DNA of 64,000 nucleotides from an archaeon (GCA_029850555.1 JARCRS010000113.1:1-64000); one strand, 5' to 3'; shown: positions 43,220 to 52,204, numbered from the stretch's first letter. Program-made: numbers and translations. Notes: generated by a model from the letters alone, not told the origin.

Positions 43220-43834
43220 GCTTCTTTAGTATCTGGTTATGTTTCTCGAGATCTTTTCAATCCATTCGTAATTTCGCACTCTAAAAGGCCGAAAGTCCTA
43301 AACGAAAAGTTCAGGGAATTCAACAGAATCTATTTTGACGGTAAACTTGCGGAATTTACAGTACTCCTTTGTTCAAAGCCCAAAAACTTTGGTCATGAAG
43401 TTGCCGGCTATTGCGCCTCAAGAGATAGGAAGATCCTGATCAGAAATGGGCTCGGACCAAGGTCAACACTTCAAACTCTGGTGCATGAAATGGTCCACGC
43501 AAAACTATCTGAATCAGAAGCAAACGGAAAGAACAAAGTTCACGGCTCGCTATTCATCAAGGAGCTGAAAAGATTGCGAAATCTTGGTGCGCCCCTAAGC
43601 CCTCTAGATTTTGACAGGTATAAGCGAGGGAAACGCCATTTGGTAACCAAAGGAGGTGTCAAGAAGTTGATTAGAGAAGCGCATGCGGTCGAAAGATTAC
43701 CTCAGGCGAATGTTCCGAAATTTCTAGAACTGCGCCTCGCACTTCCTTTCGCAGTGATAAATCAAGAAATTGAAGTTAAATCAATAATTCAAGAAATCTA
43801 TCGACCACGCCGTTCCAGCTTCAAATTGCCATGA
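43220..43834 (+). CDS. SprT-like zinc metalloprotease, start codon unresolved
   Basis: Zinc motif HEMVH lies in TLQTLVHEMVHAKL, with REFNRIYFDGKLAEFTVLLC upstream and KVHGSLFIKELKRLR downstream, the SprT/Spartan layout of a DNA-protein crosslink protease. The frame is open from a TGA at 43217 but contains no ATG, GTG or TTG before the GTG at 43481, which would cut inside the zinc motif and is rejected. Either an ATA/ATT-type start is used, or a frameshift near the ATG at about 43244 hides it. About 200 residues. Confidence 0.7.
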   Translation, partial: ASLVSGYVSRDLFNPFVISHSKRPKVLNEKFREFNRIYFDGKLAEFTVLLCSKPKNFGHEVAGYCASRDRKILIRNGLGPRSTLQTLVHEMVHAKLSESEANGKNKVHGSLFIKELKRLRNLGAPLSPLDFDRYKRGKRHLVTKGGVKKLIREAHAVERLPQANVPKFLELRLALPFAVINQEIEVKSIIQEIYRPRRSSFKLP

Positions 43835-44720
43835 GACATCCTTCGTTGAATTTCTTGCCACAAACCATATCTGTATAGATTACACGAATCTTTCCTTTGC
43901 CGATCACTTTGGAGCTGAAGTTCATAGAATTACTTGGTTCCAAATCCGCTCCAAGCGGCTCATAGTTTCCTATCTTTTCGATTCTGGCCGTATTGCTGCC
44001 GAGATTAAGTAAGGACAAGCTCGAAGCATCGGGAAAGGAAACAACGAACGCGCTCCCTTTCGCCCTCTCATAATCGTCTAAGGGATGATAGATTAAGCTC
44101 TTCTTGTCTCGGCCCGCTTTCTTTAGGAGACCTTCAAATTCACTTCGCAGTAATTTTGATCTTTTTTCCTTATCGGCGGACGCCTCGATATTCCCCTGAC
44201 GCCTTTGATCTAAGGATTCTACAAAGAGTGCCTGGGAAATGCAATATCTGATGCCTGCGTCGATCACCGTGATGATCGAATGACGCTCGTCTCTGAAACT
44301 TAGGGCCAATTTCGATTGCTCATAAAAGGCTATGGCATTTTTGTATCCCTGAAGACATTCTGCATCTTCTCTTTCCATCTTGTCGGTTGTTTCAGTCGTA
44401 GCGCATGCAGAAATAAATGGAGCAAGAAAACCGAAATGAATTGTAGATCTCAATATTTTCGCCGATTCATCGAACTTTACAAGAGCTTGATCAAACTCGT
44501 TAACGCCTATATCTTTACGCCCCATCTCAATTTGTGAATAAGCATCCATTAGTGTAGAGTACTCATAATAGGCTCTGGCAACCTTTTCATATCTTGATCC
44601 GAGACCGAAAAATTCTTGTGCGGCTGCTTTGAATTTAGATGAAGATTCTTCAAATTGAAAGCTTTGATCGAGATCTATACCTTCCCCCCAAAGAGTGAAA
44701 GGGTCTTCAAAACTAGCCAA
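43821..44720 (-). CDS. Hypothetical helical-repeat protein (299 aa)
   Basis: The N-terminal two thirds is alpha-helical with repeated YEK/YEY helices like a degenerate TPR array (FKAAAQEFFGLGSRYEKVAR, FDQALVKFDESAKIL, GYKNAIAFYEQSKLALSF). The C-terminal 90 residues look beta-rich (SAFVVSFPDASSLSLLNLGS, KIRVIYTDMVCG). No signal peptide. Its stop overlaps the SprT-like gene end by 14 bases, tail to tail. Family not recognised; TPR-like is inference from pattern only. Confidence 0.6.
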   Translation of the reverse strand: MASFEDPFTLWGEGIDLDQSFQFEESSSKFKAAAQEFFGLGSRYEKVARAYYEYSTLMDAYSQIEMGRKDIGVNEFDQALVKFDESAKILRSTIHFGFLAPFISACATTETTDKMEREDAECLQGYKNAIAFYEQSKLALSFRDERHSIITVIDAGIRYCISQALFVESLDQRRQGNIEASADKEKRSKLLRSEFEGLLKKAGRDKKSLIYHPLDDYERAKGSAFVVSFPDASSLSLLNLGSNTARIEKIGNYEPLGADLEPSNSMNFSSKVIGKGKIRVIYTDMVCGKKFNEGCLMAI

Positions 44721-44866
44721 GTCCCTCCGCGTTGAGGTCGTTTGAAATATCGCCTGACAAAAATTTCTGGTTCGTGTATGTTTTCAAGCTTTATTGTACA
44801 CGGGTTCGGATAGGATATATTCAAATAAAGTGAGATCAATGCTTTCGTTCATAACAGCGCAGAATT

Positions 44867-45709
44867 ATGCAATGCCACTATTGCGAGCAGTATAAGCAGG
44901 GTCTTCCATTTAGATGCAACTTTTGCGGCAATTATTTTTGCTCAGACCATAGACTTCCCGAAAATCACGCCTGCCCTAGAGTCGGAGGGCCGAAGCAACC
45001 CGGTTATTCGGAAGTTCCTTCTCTGCAAGAGAGGTATGCAAAGAATCACGGGCATGTAGGCAATTTGCCCAGGATCGGGGGCAGGTCAAGCTTTAGACTA
45101 CGCTATCCTGGAATATTTTCGAGAGCAGAGCGTAAGCACTTCCTAATTGCGATGGGATTGATGACAGCCGTCGGTCTAAGCATGATGATTTTTGTCCCGC
45201 TTCGAATTCCTATCGATGGACTCTACCTAGCTATCGGAGTTGTTGGATTCCTGATTTCATTTTTCGGCCACGAAATGGCGCACAAGCTATTTGCGCAAAG
45301 AAATGGGCTGTGGGCTGAGTTTAGGACAAATACATATGGGCTGATTTTGACGGGCCTAAGCATACTTCCGATTCCGTTTAAATTTTTGGCTCCAGGTCAA
45401 GTAAATATCGTTGGAGAAGGTAGCCGCGAACTTCAAGGCGCGATCAGTTTGATTGGGCCTGGATTCAATATAGTGTTTGGAACGATCTGTTTCTTCTCGG
45501 GTGTCATTTTCGGATCAACCGACGTGGGCTACGCTCTTCTTTTCGTTGGAGCCTTCAACGGATACATGGCTTTATTCAATTTGATTCCGTTTATGGGGTT
45601 TGATGGCTTGAAGGCATTTGAATGGGATCGCACTCGCTGGGCGATTGCCTTGATCGGGTCGATAGCTCTTGTTGCCGCAGGCTGGTTCTTGTTGGGTTTC
45701 CTTCCTTAA
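44867..45709 (+). CDS. AN1 zinc finger fused to a site-2 protease (M50)
   Basis: The AN1 finger at 3-36 has Cys3, Cys6, Cys17, Cys20, Cys25, His28, His34 and Cys36 with exact AN1 spacing. A linker follows, then membrane helices from about 92. The M50 zinc motif HEMAH is at 135-139 inside a helix, and the third ligand motif NLIPFMGFDG at 238-247 supplies Asp. About six spans, 280 residues, with no PDZ domain. Intramembrane proteolysis is therefore likely, with the cytosolic finger perhaps binding substrate or ubiquitin-like partners (inferred). ATG start. Confidence 0.88.
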   Translation: MQCHYCEQYKQGLPFRCNFCGNYFCSDHRLPENHACPRVGGPKQPGYSEVPSLQERYAKNHGHVGNLPRIGGRSSFRLRYPGIFSRAERKHFLIAMGLMTAVGLSMMIFVPLRIPIDGLYLAIGVVGFLISFFGHEMAHKLFAQRNGLWAEFRTNTYGLILTGLSILPIPFKFLAPGQVNIVGEGSRELQGAISLIGPGFNIVFGTICFFSGVIFGSTDVGYALLFVGAFNGYMALFNLIPFMGFDGLKAFEWDRTRWAIALIGSIALVAAGWFLLGFLP

Positions 45710-45715
45710 TCGAGG

Positions 45716-46078
45716 TCATGCATTCTTAGTTGATATCGCCTTTATCGCGTCTTCGAGATCCTCTTGTCCTAGGCCCCTGAAGGGTTTTCCATCTCTTCTA
45801 AAAATTTGAGTGCCGTTCAAGAATACAGCTATGGTAGGTACTAAATCAATCTTAAAATCATCCCACAGTGAGCCTCCTCCACTGTCAACGTTAACGACTG
45901 CAACCTCGTCAGAGGGAGGCCTTTGATCCTCTTTCTCACTTTGATATTCCTTGACAATCGTAAGAAAACGACTGCAGTAGCCGCACCAATCAGCGGCGAA
46001 TAAAACGATTCTAGGAACAGACGATTTCAGTATCTGATTCTCAAACTCGTCCTTTTCTATCCATTGTTTGATTCTCAT
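45716..46078 (-). CDS. Thioredoxin-like protein with WCGYC active site
   Basis: ILFAADWCGYCSRFLTIVKEYQ-type segment near residues 27-45 gives the redox motif WCGYC (cited here in part), and the cis-proline loop is DLVPTIAVFLNG. 120 residues, cytosolic, ATG start. Probably a disulfide reductase of the thioredoxin/glutaredoxin fold, without an adjacent reductase gene. Convergent with the AN1-protease gene. Confidence 0.87.
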   Translation of the reverse strand: MRIKQWIEKDEFENQILKSSVPRIVLFAADWCGYCSRFLTIVKEYQSEKEDQRPPSDEVAVVNVDSGGGSLWDDFKIDLVPTIAVFLNGTQIFRRDGKPFRGLGQEDLEDAIKAISTKNA

Positions 46079-46210
46079 TTGCTTTAGAAAGTCTCTGTTT
46101 CGATTTTAAAAATTAGGGAGATCGCATTAAAAATTTCGCTTGAGTAACAGAATTTCCATCGATACAAACTTATAACGCAAATCCAGGCTTTGAATTATTA
46201 TCTCCTAGTT

Positions 46211-46615
46211 ATGGAAGCAAATGACATGACAAATCGAGCGTTTCGGGCTAGATCGCAAGAAGGCCGCGACGTCGCCCCTACGAGCGAATCGACAACACCG
46301 TTAGCTCAAGCGAAGAGGCAAGCTTACTGGGATCGAAGATTCTCCCTCTCGAGTTTAGTTATAGCGCTTCTTGCTATTGTTGCAGCTTATTTGCAGTATT
46401 CTGTTTACCCAGCAATAATGGCTAATCAATTTGGAGAGACTAACATCAGTCTCCACATTTCCTTCTTTACGTACACGCTAGATGCGCAAAAGTGCACTGG
46501 ATTTAATTCCTGTCAAATAATTGCGGGTTTGCCCTCGTTTGATTTTGCCCAGCTTTTTGCTGCGCTTTTCATTCTCACTCAAGTTTATCATTTGGTCAAA
46601 ATGAGAAGGCACTAA
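46211..46615 (+). CDS. Small membrane protein (about 134 aa, two spans)
   Basis: ATG 46211 (MEANDMTNRAF) preferred: a TATA-like cttataacg near 46169 would start transcription around 46195, after an upstream in-frame start. Two hydrophobic helices (LSSLVIALLAIVAAYLQYSV and LPSFDFAQLFAALFILTQVY) bracket a loop with two cysteines (KCTGFNSC) likely facing outward. Family not recognised. Confidence 0.55.
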   Translation: MEANDMTNRAFRARSQEGRDVAPTSESTTPLAQAKRQAYWDRRFSLSSLVIALLAIVAAYLQYSVYPAIMANQFGETNISLHISFFTYTLDAQKCTGFNSCQIIAGLPSFDFAQLFAALFILTQVYHLVKMRRH

Positions 46616-46627
46616 CGAAGAAGCTCG

Positions 46628-46990
46628 TTACTCCTCATCCATCTTTTCCGAGTATTTTCTAACTGCCATCTTGGTGCCTATTTGTCCACCAGTGTTGATT
46701 CCGACTTTCATGACAAGGTTTCTGAATTCCGAATCCAATAGAATCGCAGGAATAAAGGCTCCCATCACGTTTAGCCCGATTGCAAGGGTGCCCCAGAGAT
46801 CCTTCTTTATGATGAATTTGGCGAAGTCGCTATCTGGATGTCCATTGGATCTCAGGTAAAGGAAAGCGGCCAAGATTCTCGATATGGTCTCATCGTCGAG
46901 TCCCCGTAAGACTGACTCTGCCAAATTCATGATTGAAGCAGATCTTTCAAGTCGATTGATCTGAGTTTTTTCCTGATCATCGATTTTCAT
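46628..46990 (-). CDS. Hypothetical protein with one hydrophobic segment (120 aa)
   Basis: ATG start. A polar N-terminus with helical MNLAESVLRGLDDETISRIL, then a hydrophobic glycine-bearing stretch (LAIGLNVMGAFIPAILL), and a basic-acidic tail. It may attach to the membrane. Cotranscription with the gene at 47068 upstream is possible (78 bases). Family not recognised. Confidence 0.55.
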   Translation of the reverse strand: MKIDDQEKTQINRLERSASIMNLAESVLRGLDDETISRILAAFLYLRSNGHPDSDFAKFIIKKDLWGTLAIGLNVMGAFIPAILLDSEFRNLVMKVGINTGGQIGTKMAVRKYSEKMDEE

Positions 46991-47067
46991 TCTTGCTCGC
47001 TGCGCTTCCTTTCCCGCTTAGACCCGCGGGTAAGTCAGGTTACCCGAACCTGTCTCGACGGCTTGCT

Positions 47068-47352
47068 TCACATTGGTTCTCTGTTGCGAATTTTCGCCTT
47101 GAAGAGAACATCGATCGAAAGACCGTTCTCTTGTTTCTCCACAGAGAATCTGTACCCTTCGATTTCTGCTTCCATATTGTTCAGGTAGTCTCTGATCTGA
47201 GTGCCATAATTTGTCAACTGGTTCTGGATATTCTCCAGAGATTGATTCATTTTTTCCGTCTGAACAGACACTGACTCATTTACTTTGGCCCTGATATCCT
47301 GCGCCTTGTTTTTGATATCCTGGGCAGTTGCTTTAATATCGGTTGAAGACAT
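47068..47352 (-). CDS. Coiled-coil small protein (94 aa)
   Basis: Heptad-like polar helix over the first 60 residues (TDIKATAQDIKNKAQDIRAK, MNQSLENIQNQL), then a beta-like tail (YRFSVEKQENGLSIDVLFKA). ATG start after an A/G-rich ribosome-binding region. No family recognised. The 176-base gap to the next gene shows nothing distinct. Confidence 0.55.
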   Translation of the reverse strand: MSSTDIKATAQDIKNKAQDIRAKVNESVSVQTEKMNQSLENIQNQLTNYGTQIRDYLNNMEAEIEGYRFSVEKQENGLSIDVLFKAKIRNREPM

Positions 47353-47528
47353 TTTCTCTCACCTTTTGCAATAAAGCCTCAAAAGCTCAAAAAACCTAAT
47401 GTTGTCATTATCTGCAGTTGCTATACATAGAATTAGTCAAGAGGAGATTGACCCCAAACAGCTTGTAAGACAACCACGCAGCCCGCACCAACATCTCTTC
47501 ATATATTGGCTTACTTTCTCATCGATCG

Positions 47529-47906
47529 ATGGCCGAACAAAACCCGGAAAAAGAAAAGCGCCTTTTTTCAATGAAGTCAGAGATTGAGGGGCGTGTGTTC
47601 ACGATAGATCTTTTCAGATTAAGTAATGGTTGTTTTGCAAACATATCTGAAGATCCAACGCCTAGATTAGGAGCGATCACTATCTCAATCAGGTCTGAGC
47701 AAGGAGTGAGCTCTTCAACCCTCATCCCAGATCGCAGAGGAAGTATCTTTTCTGGTATGATCGGCGAACTGATCGCAGGAAAAATGCATGGGATCGCCGT
47801 TGTGTCTCTTTACCTGCGGGAAGAAATCGATTCAACGATTATGAAAACACTCTTGTCAGTGATTTCCAAATTATTAGAGGAGGCTGATGTCGAAGCCTTT
47901 GACTGA
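47529..47906 (+). CDS. Hypothetical protein (125 aa)
   Basis: ATG start. Alternating strands and helices (IEGRVFTIDLFRLSNGCFAN, LGAITISIRS, GIAVVSLYLREEID) in a fold pattern that distantly resembles small proteasome-assembly-chaperone proteins, but I do not rely on this. An open frame downstream (47910-48152, TTG start) ends in a similar KTLLSxxxKLLE motif. It is weakly supported and left unannotated. Confidence 0.55.
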   Translation: MAEQNPEKEKRLFSMKSEIEGRVFTIDLFRLSNGCFANISEDPTPRLGAITISIRSEQGVSSSTLIPDRRGSIFSGMIGELIAGKMHGIAVVSLYLREEIDSTIMKTLLSVISKLLEEADVEAFD

Positions 47907-48161
47907 CTTTTGCCGCATTTTCCGGCGTTCCCTCGAATGGTCATAACTTTGCGTTGTTTTCATCATTTTGCTTCATGGCTTTTCTATTTTTATGAGAATT
48001 CAAACCACTTTATCCACGCGACCTTGCACCTCTTCAAGCAAACAGGCAGGACACAGATCTATTTCACGGCCCTCCGGCTCTTTTACAATTTGAAAAACAT
48101 TGATAAGAAAACACTCTTAAGCGAAGTTGGAAAACTTCTTGAATCGGATTAGTGCCTTCGC

Positions 48162-49499
48162 TTGAAGGATTTTTTGAAAAGGTTGAATGAGACAAACCGC
48201 CTAAAACGAGTCTCCAAAGAACTGTCCACAGACCTTGAGATTTCATCGATGCTGTTTGCTAATCAAGATCAAGCTTACCTTTTTGAAAAAGTCAAGGAAA
48301 GTTCGCTTGCTGTCGCAGGAAACCTCTATTCAACACCTCATACTATCAAAATTGGGCTTGGGATTTCCACTAGCGAAGAGTTGGCCGCCTTTACAAGCCG
48401 ATCCATTGATTCGCCATCGCCTAACAAGGGGCACTTATCAAGATTCGACAAGTCCTCATGGGATTACAGTGTCGATGCCGATCTCGAAAAGCTTCCTATC
48501 TTGAAGCATTATGACAGGGAGGCCGGTCATTATATGACTGCCGGAATCGTCGCAGCCAAATTTCCTGGCACAGATTTAGAGAATCTTTCTTTTCACAGAA
48601 TGTTGGTATTGTCAAAGAACAAGCTCGCGACTAGGATAGTTCCGAGGCACCTAGACCAAATTGCAAAGGACATGAAGGGACACAAAGTCCCCGTCAGCAT
48701 AATAATAGGGCCACCACCAGCCGTGTTTCTCTCTGCTTCGCTTCAAGTGCAGTACGGATTAAGCGAATACAAAATAGCCAACAAAATGATGAATGAAAAA
48801 CTTGAACTCGAGTCATCGGAAGAGACTGATATAGCAGTGCCACTGGATTCCGAAATTATCTTGGAGGGCCAATTGGATTACAATGAGCTTGCAAAAGAGG
48901 GGCCGTTTGTAGACCTTACCGGAACTTATGATGACGTCAGAGAACAACCTGTCATTACTTTAACTCGAATGCATTATAGAAAGGATTCAGTATACCAAGC
49001 GGTCCTCGCGGGATCGAGAGAACATGCGCTGTTCATGGGGCTTCCACAGGAGCTAAAGATTAGAGAAGCACTTTCCAAATCTATCCCGAAGGTTCGAGGA
49101 ATCAATCTTACACCGTCCAGTAACGGCTACTTTCACTGCGTTCTAAGCATAGAAAAGGGTAATGATGGTGATGGCAAAACTGCCATTTTGAATTGCTTTG
49201 CCGCCTCACACCCACTGAAGCTTGTGATTGTCGTCGATGGAGATGTAGACCCATTCAATCTTTCAGAAGTAGAGTGGGCGCTTGCTACTAGGTTTCAGGC
49301 GGATCGAGGAATCGTGCAGATCAATGGAGCGAGAGGCTCAAGCTTGGACCCATCCAGTGCAAAATCGGCCGTAACGGCTAAGCTCGGACTAGACGCGACT
49401 TTGCCTTTAAAAGGCGACAAGGCAAAATTTGAACGAGCAAGAATCACAGTGAGCTCCACGGCCGGAGCAATGATCGGACGTTCGAGCGGATCATCCTAA
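48162..49499 (+). CDS. UbiD-family decarboxylase (anhydromevalonate phosphate decarboxylase)
   Basis: UbiD family, prenyl-FMN dependent. Typical segments: RVSKELSTDLEISS, FPGTDLENLSFHRM, PVSIIIGPPPAVFLSAS, EGPFVDLTGTYDD and LVIVVDGDVDPFNLSEVEWALATRF is cited only in part here (VDGDVDPFN). 445 residues from TTG 48162. With the aconitase-X subunits directly downstream (11 bases), it is best read as the decarboxylase of the archaeal modified mevalonate pathway, converting trans-anhydromevalonate 5-phosphate to isopentenyl phosphate. A UbiX-type flavin prenyltransferase is needed elsewhere. Confidence 0.87.
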   Translation: MKDFLKRLNETNRLKRVSKELSTDLEISSMLFANQDQAYLFEKVKESSLAVAGNLYSTPHTIKIGLGISTSEELAAFTSRSIDSPSPNKGHLSRFDKSSWDYSVDADLEKLPILKHYDREAGHYMTAGIVAAKFPGTDLENLSFHRMLVLSKNKLATRIVPRHLDQIAKDMKGHKVPVSIIIGPPPAVFLSASLQVQYGLSEYKIANKMMNEKLELESSEETDIAVPLDSEIILEGQLDYNELAKEGPFVDLTGTYDDVREQPVITLTRMHYRKDSVYQAVLAGSREHALFMGLPQELKIREALSKSIPKVRGINLTPSSNGYFHCVLSIEKGNDGDGKTAILNCFAASHPLKLVIVVDGDVDPFNLSEVEWALATRFQADRGIVQINGARGSSLDPSSAKSAVTAKLGLDATLPLKGDKAKFERARITVSSTAGAMIGRSSGSS

Positions 49500-49534
49500 A
49501 AAGTCTCTATTTGTCAGGAACGCTGATACTTTGT

Positions 49535-50713
49535 TTGTACCTCACTCGGAGTGAAGAAAAGGCTCTCGGTGGGGAGTACGGCGAAGCCCTCGAAAGCGCC
49601 TACAGAGTTTTGCTCGCAATGGGAAGACTAAGCGACGCGAAAAGACTGATCCCGATCAAATGGGCCCACGTTTCTGGTGTTTCTTATTTGACTATTGGAG
49701 ATTATGGTCTTGATTTCCTTCAAAGGATAAGCAAGATTAGGGGTACTAAATTCAAAGTCTTCACCACCGTGAACCCTTGTGGAATGGATATAGAGAACTG
49801 GGACCGGCTTGAAATTCCTCCTGAGTACGCAGAAAAGCAGTTGAAAATTATCAACGCATATCAAAAGCTCGGAATAGCGAGTTCGTTCACGTGCGTTCCT
49901 TTCCAATCCTACCCCGTCCCTCCAAAAGGCACTCATGTTTCATGGGCAGAATCGTCTGCGGCGATATTCGCGAATTCTATTCTTGATATAAGAACCAACA
50001 GAGAGAGCGCCGTAAGTGCTTTAGCAAGTGCACTGACAGGCAAGACAGTTTATTCAGATCTACACATTGACAAGAATAGAAAATCGACTTTTGCTGTGCG
50101 AGTCAAGCTTCCAAAGGAGAAAGAGCTGAAGGGCTCAGTAGACTATGGTGTTCTGGGATATTATTCGGGTAAGCATGCAAAGGGAGTTATTGAGTTTCAA
50201 GGAATCAAGGCAGCAAGATCTCTAAGCGAGTCGAAAGCTCTCTGTGCCGCGATTGGAACTGTAGGCAGTTCAGGGATGTTCAAGGTAGGCCGCTCAAAGG
50301 GACTCGAGACTATCGATTTTACTCAAAAAGAGTACGACGAAACTTTCGACGAAATTTCAGATTCTGAGACAGGAGATGCTATAGTTTTTGGTTGCCCCCA
50401 AATGACAATAGAAGAGCTCTACGAGCTAAGCAAGGGTCTCGAAGGTAAACATTTCAAGAAAAAATGCATCGTATTTTGCTCATCAAAGGTATACGACCTT
50501 GCAAAATCTAGGGGTTATGCGGATGATATCGAGAAGGCTGGAGCAACATTTGTTCGTGACTCTTGCGCGGATTTTACCCCTTTGATATCTTCATTGAAAG
50601 TTGATTCAGTAGTAACAGACTCTGCCAAGGGGGCACATTACATGAAAAGAGTTCATAGCGTCAAGGTAGCCCTAAAGGATACTGAGACTATTTTGAGGGA
50701 GAACATGATTTGA
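49535..50713 (+). CDS. Phosphomevalonate dehydratase large subunit (aconitase X)
   Basis: Aconitase-X large subunit. Fe-S cysteines appear in TTVNPCGMDIENW, VFGCPQMTIEELY and VRDSCADF; the GTHVSWAESSAAIFANS region is typical. Start: TTG 49535 gives YLTRSEEKALGGEYGEA, the normal family N-terminus. A TTG at 49511 would add eight residues. Dehydrates mevalonate 5-phosphate with the small subunit that follows. Second gene of the UbiD-AcnX operon. Confidence 0.87.
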   Translation: MYLTRSEEKALGGEYGEALESAYRVLLAMGRLSDAKRLIPIKWAHVSGVSYLTIGDYGLDFLQRISKIRGTKFKVFTTVNPCGMDIENWDRLEIPPEYAEKQLKIINAYQKLGIASSFTCVPFQSYPVPPKGTHVSWAESSAAIFANSILDIRTNRESAVSALASALTGKTVYSDLHIDKNRKSTFAVRVKLPKEKELKGSVDYGVLGYYSGKHAKGVIEFQGIKAARSLSESKALCAAIGTVGSSGMFKVGRSKGLETIDFTQKEYDETFDEISDSETGDAIVFGCPQMTIEELYELSKGLEGKHFKKKCIVFCSSKVYDLAKSRGYADDIEKAGATFVRDSCADFTPLISSLKVDSVVTDSAKGAHYMKRVHSVKVALKDTETILRENMI

Positions 50714-51174
50714 AGCAACGAAAAGATTCGAGCTCTACTGCTACTTTTGATCAAAATGTCATCAAGGCTAGGTGTATAGTCGAAACGCCAAAGGAAATCA
50801 AAGCTGAAGTACTTTTCTCCCCTAGCCCAATCGCATTTCTCCAAGGGGTAGATCCGGAGAAGGGCGTAGTATGCGACAGGAAACATGAGATATTCGACCA
50901 ACCATTTACAAACAAAATCCTAGTTTTCCCGAATGCTGTCGGAAGCTCTGTGGGTGCTTACGTAATCTATCGATTGGAGAAGAACCGAAAGGCCCCGAAG
51001 GCTATGATCAACCAGACCTCGGACATCATAACAGCTTCAGGATGCGCTCTGTCAGGTATTCCTCTTTTTGATATGCCCTCGGAATCTTTCGAAAGGCTGG
51101 CCAATGCAGGAAAAGTGACCATAAATGCCAAAGCGCAAATTACTATCAATTCGCGGAAAAAATCCAAAAACTAA
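50710..51174 (+). CDS. Phosphomevalonate dehydratase small subunit (aconitase X swivel domain)
   Basis: 154 residues, swivel-domain subunit of aconitase X. Key parts: KGVVCDRKHEIFDQPFTNKI, VLVFPNAVGSSVGAYVIY (the GSS/P-x-G substrate loop) and CALSGIPLFD. The TTG start overlaps the large-subunit stop by four bases, so the two are translationally coupled. The three genes together form the operon of the archaeal mevalonate branch. Confidence 0.88.
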   Translation: MKQRKDSSSTATFDQNVIKARCIVETPKEIKAEVLFSPSPIAFLQGVDPEKGVVCDRKHEIFDQPFTNKILVFPNAVGSSVGAYVIYRLEKNRKAPKAMINQTSDIITASGCALSGIPLFDMPSESFERLANAGKVTINAKAQITINSRKKSKN

Positions 51175-51221
51175 ATCATAACGGTTCGCGCCTATCAAAA
51201 TCGAAACAGAAGTTGAACTGA

Positions 51222-51521
51222 ATGCCAGCGAGAAACTCTACATTTTTGTTCTTCTTCCTAGGTGCGATTCTGCTAGTTGTCCCACTGATCTTCGTCATTG
51301 TTTGGGATAGTCCCATTTGCTCGTTGTCTCAAACAGCTTCTACTGGAGCAAGTGGGTACTGCCCTTCAACTCATCTTTTCAAAAGTCTAATCTCTTTTTT
51401 CCCTTTCTTGATGGTTATCGGAACAGTCTTGATAGGTTATAACTTGAAGAGAATTTCTGACTCTTTGCTTCCGCCAAAAGAAGAAACAGATGAGGACGAT
51501 AAAATGGTCGAGGAGTCATAA
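51222..51521 (+). CDS. Two-span membrane protein (99 aa)
   Basis: Hydrophobic helices at 7-28 (FLFFFLGAILLVVPLIFVIV) and 54-75 (SFFPFLMVIGTVLIGY), two cysteines in the outer loop (PICSLS, GYCPST) and an acidic tail. ATG start. It lies 47 bases after the mevalonate operon and 14 bases before the MBL hydrolase, on the same strand. No family recognised. Confidence 0.6.
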   Translation: MPARNSTFLFFFLGAILLVVPLIFVIVWDSPICSLSQTASTGASGYCPSTHLFKSLISFFPFLMVIGTVLIGYNLKRISDSLLPPKEETDEDDKMVEES

Positions 51522-51535
51522 AAGGCGGAATCAAA

Positions 51536-52204
51536 TTGTCCGGCAATAATACTCAACGAAGGTCGATCAGAAAAGGTTCTCTCAGAATAGAAGCTTTAGT
51601 AGTGCCTCCTCTGTCCAATAATGTGTACATCTTATATGAGGACGGCTCAGACGACGCTCTAATTGTTGATGTCGCACAAGGCGCGAGTTCATTATTCCAA
51701 AGAGCTAGGGAGCTTGAATTAAGACCATTCATGATATTGAATACTCACGGGCACACGGACCACACGGCGGAAGACGGCGCATTAAGAAGCATGACCAGTG
51801 CCAAAATTGCAATTCATGAGCTCGACGCTTACAGGCTGGCACTAGATGACGAAGCTTCCGAGGGCCTAGGAATCAAGAAAGAACCCATCGAAGCAGACAT
51901 TCAGTTGACAAATGGGCAACAAATTAGATTCGGCAAGGAGAGCATTTTGAAAGTAATACACACTCCTGGCCACACAGAAGGCTCGATATCAATTTATGCC
52001 GAGAAGGAGGGCCAGTTATTCTCTGGAGACACACTCTTTCAAGGTGGTTATGGAAGGGTCGATGGTTTTGGCTCCGATCCAAACGCCATGAAACTGTCGC
52101 TGAAAAAATTACTTGAGCTGCCCGGTCCAACAGATGTCTATCCTGGCCATGGCGGATTCACGACGATTCAAAATGAGATGTGGCTCAAGGAAATAACCGA
52201 TTGA
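51536..52204 (+). CDS. Metallo-beta-lactamase fold hydrolase (glyoxalase II-like)
   Basis: Binuclear zinc hydrolase. HTHGHTDHTAED gives the HxHxDH motif near residue 66, further ligands are in HTPGHTEGS, FSGDTLFQGG and YPGHGGFT. 222 residues, TTG start. Close to YcbL/glyoxalase-II-like archaeal enzymes that hydrolyse thioesters; the substrate is not defined by sequence. Confidence 0.88.
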   Translation: MSGNNTQRRSIRKGSLRIEALVVPPLSNNVYILYEDGSDDALIVDVAQGASSLFQRARELELRPFMILNTHGHTDHTAEDGALRSMTSAKIAIHELDAYRLALDDEASEGLGIKKEPIEADIQLTNGQQIRFGKESILKVIHTPGHTEGSISIYAEKEGQLFSGDTLFQGGYGRVDGFGSDPNAMKLSLKKLLELPGPTDVYPGHGGFTTIQNEMWLKEITD

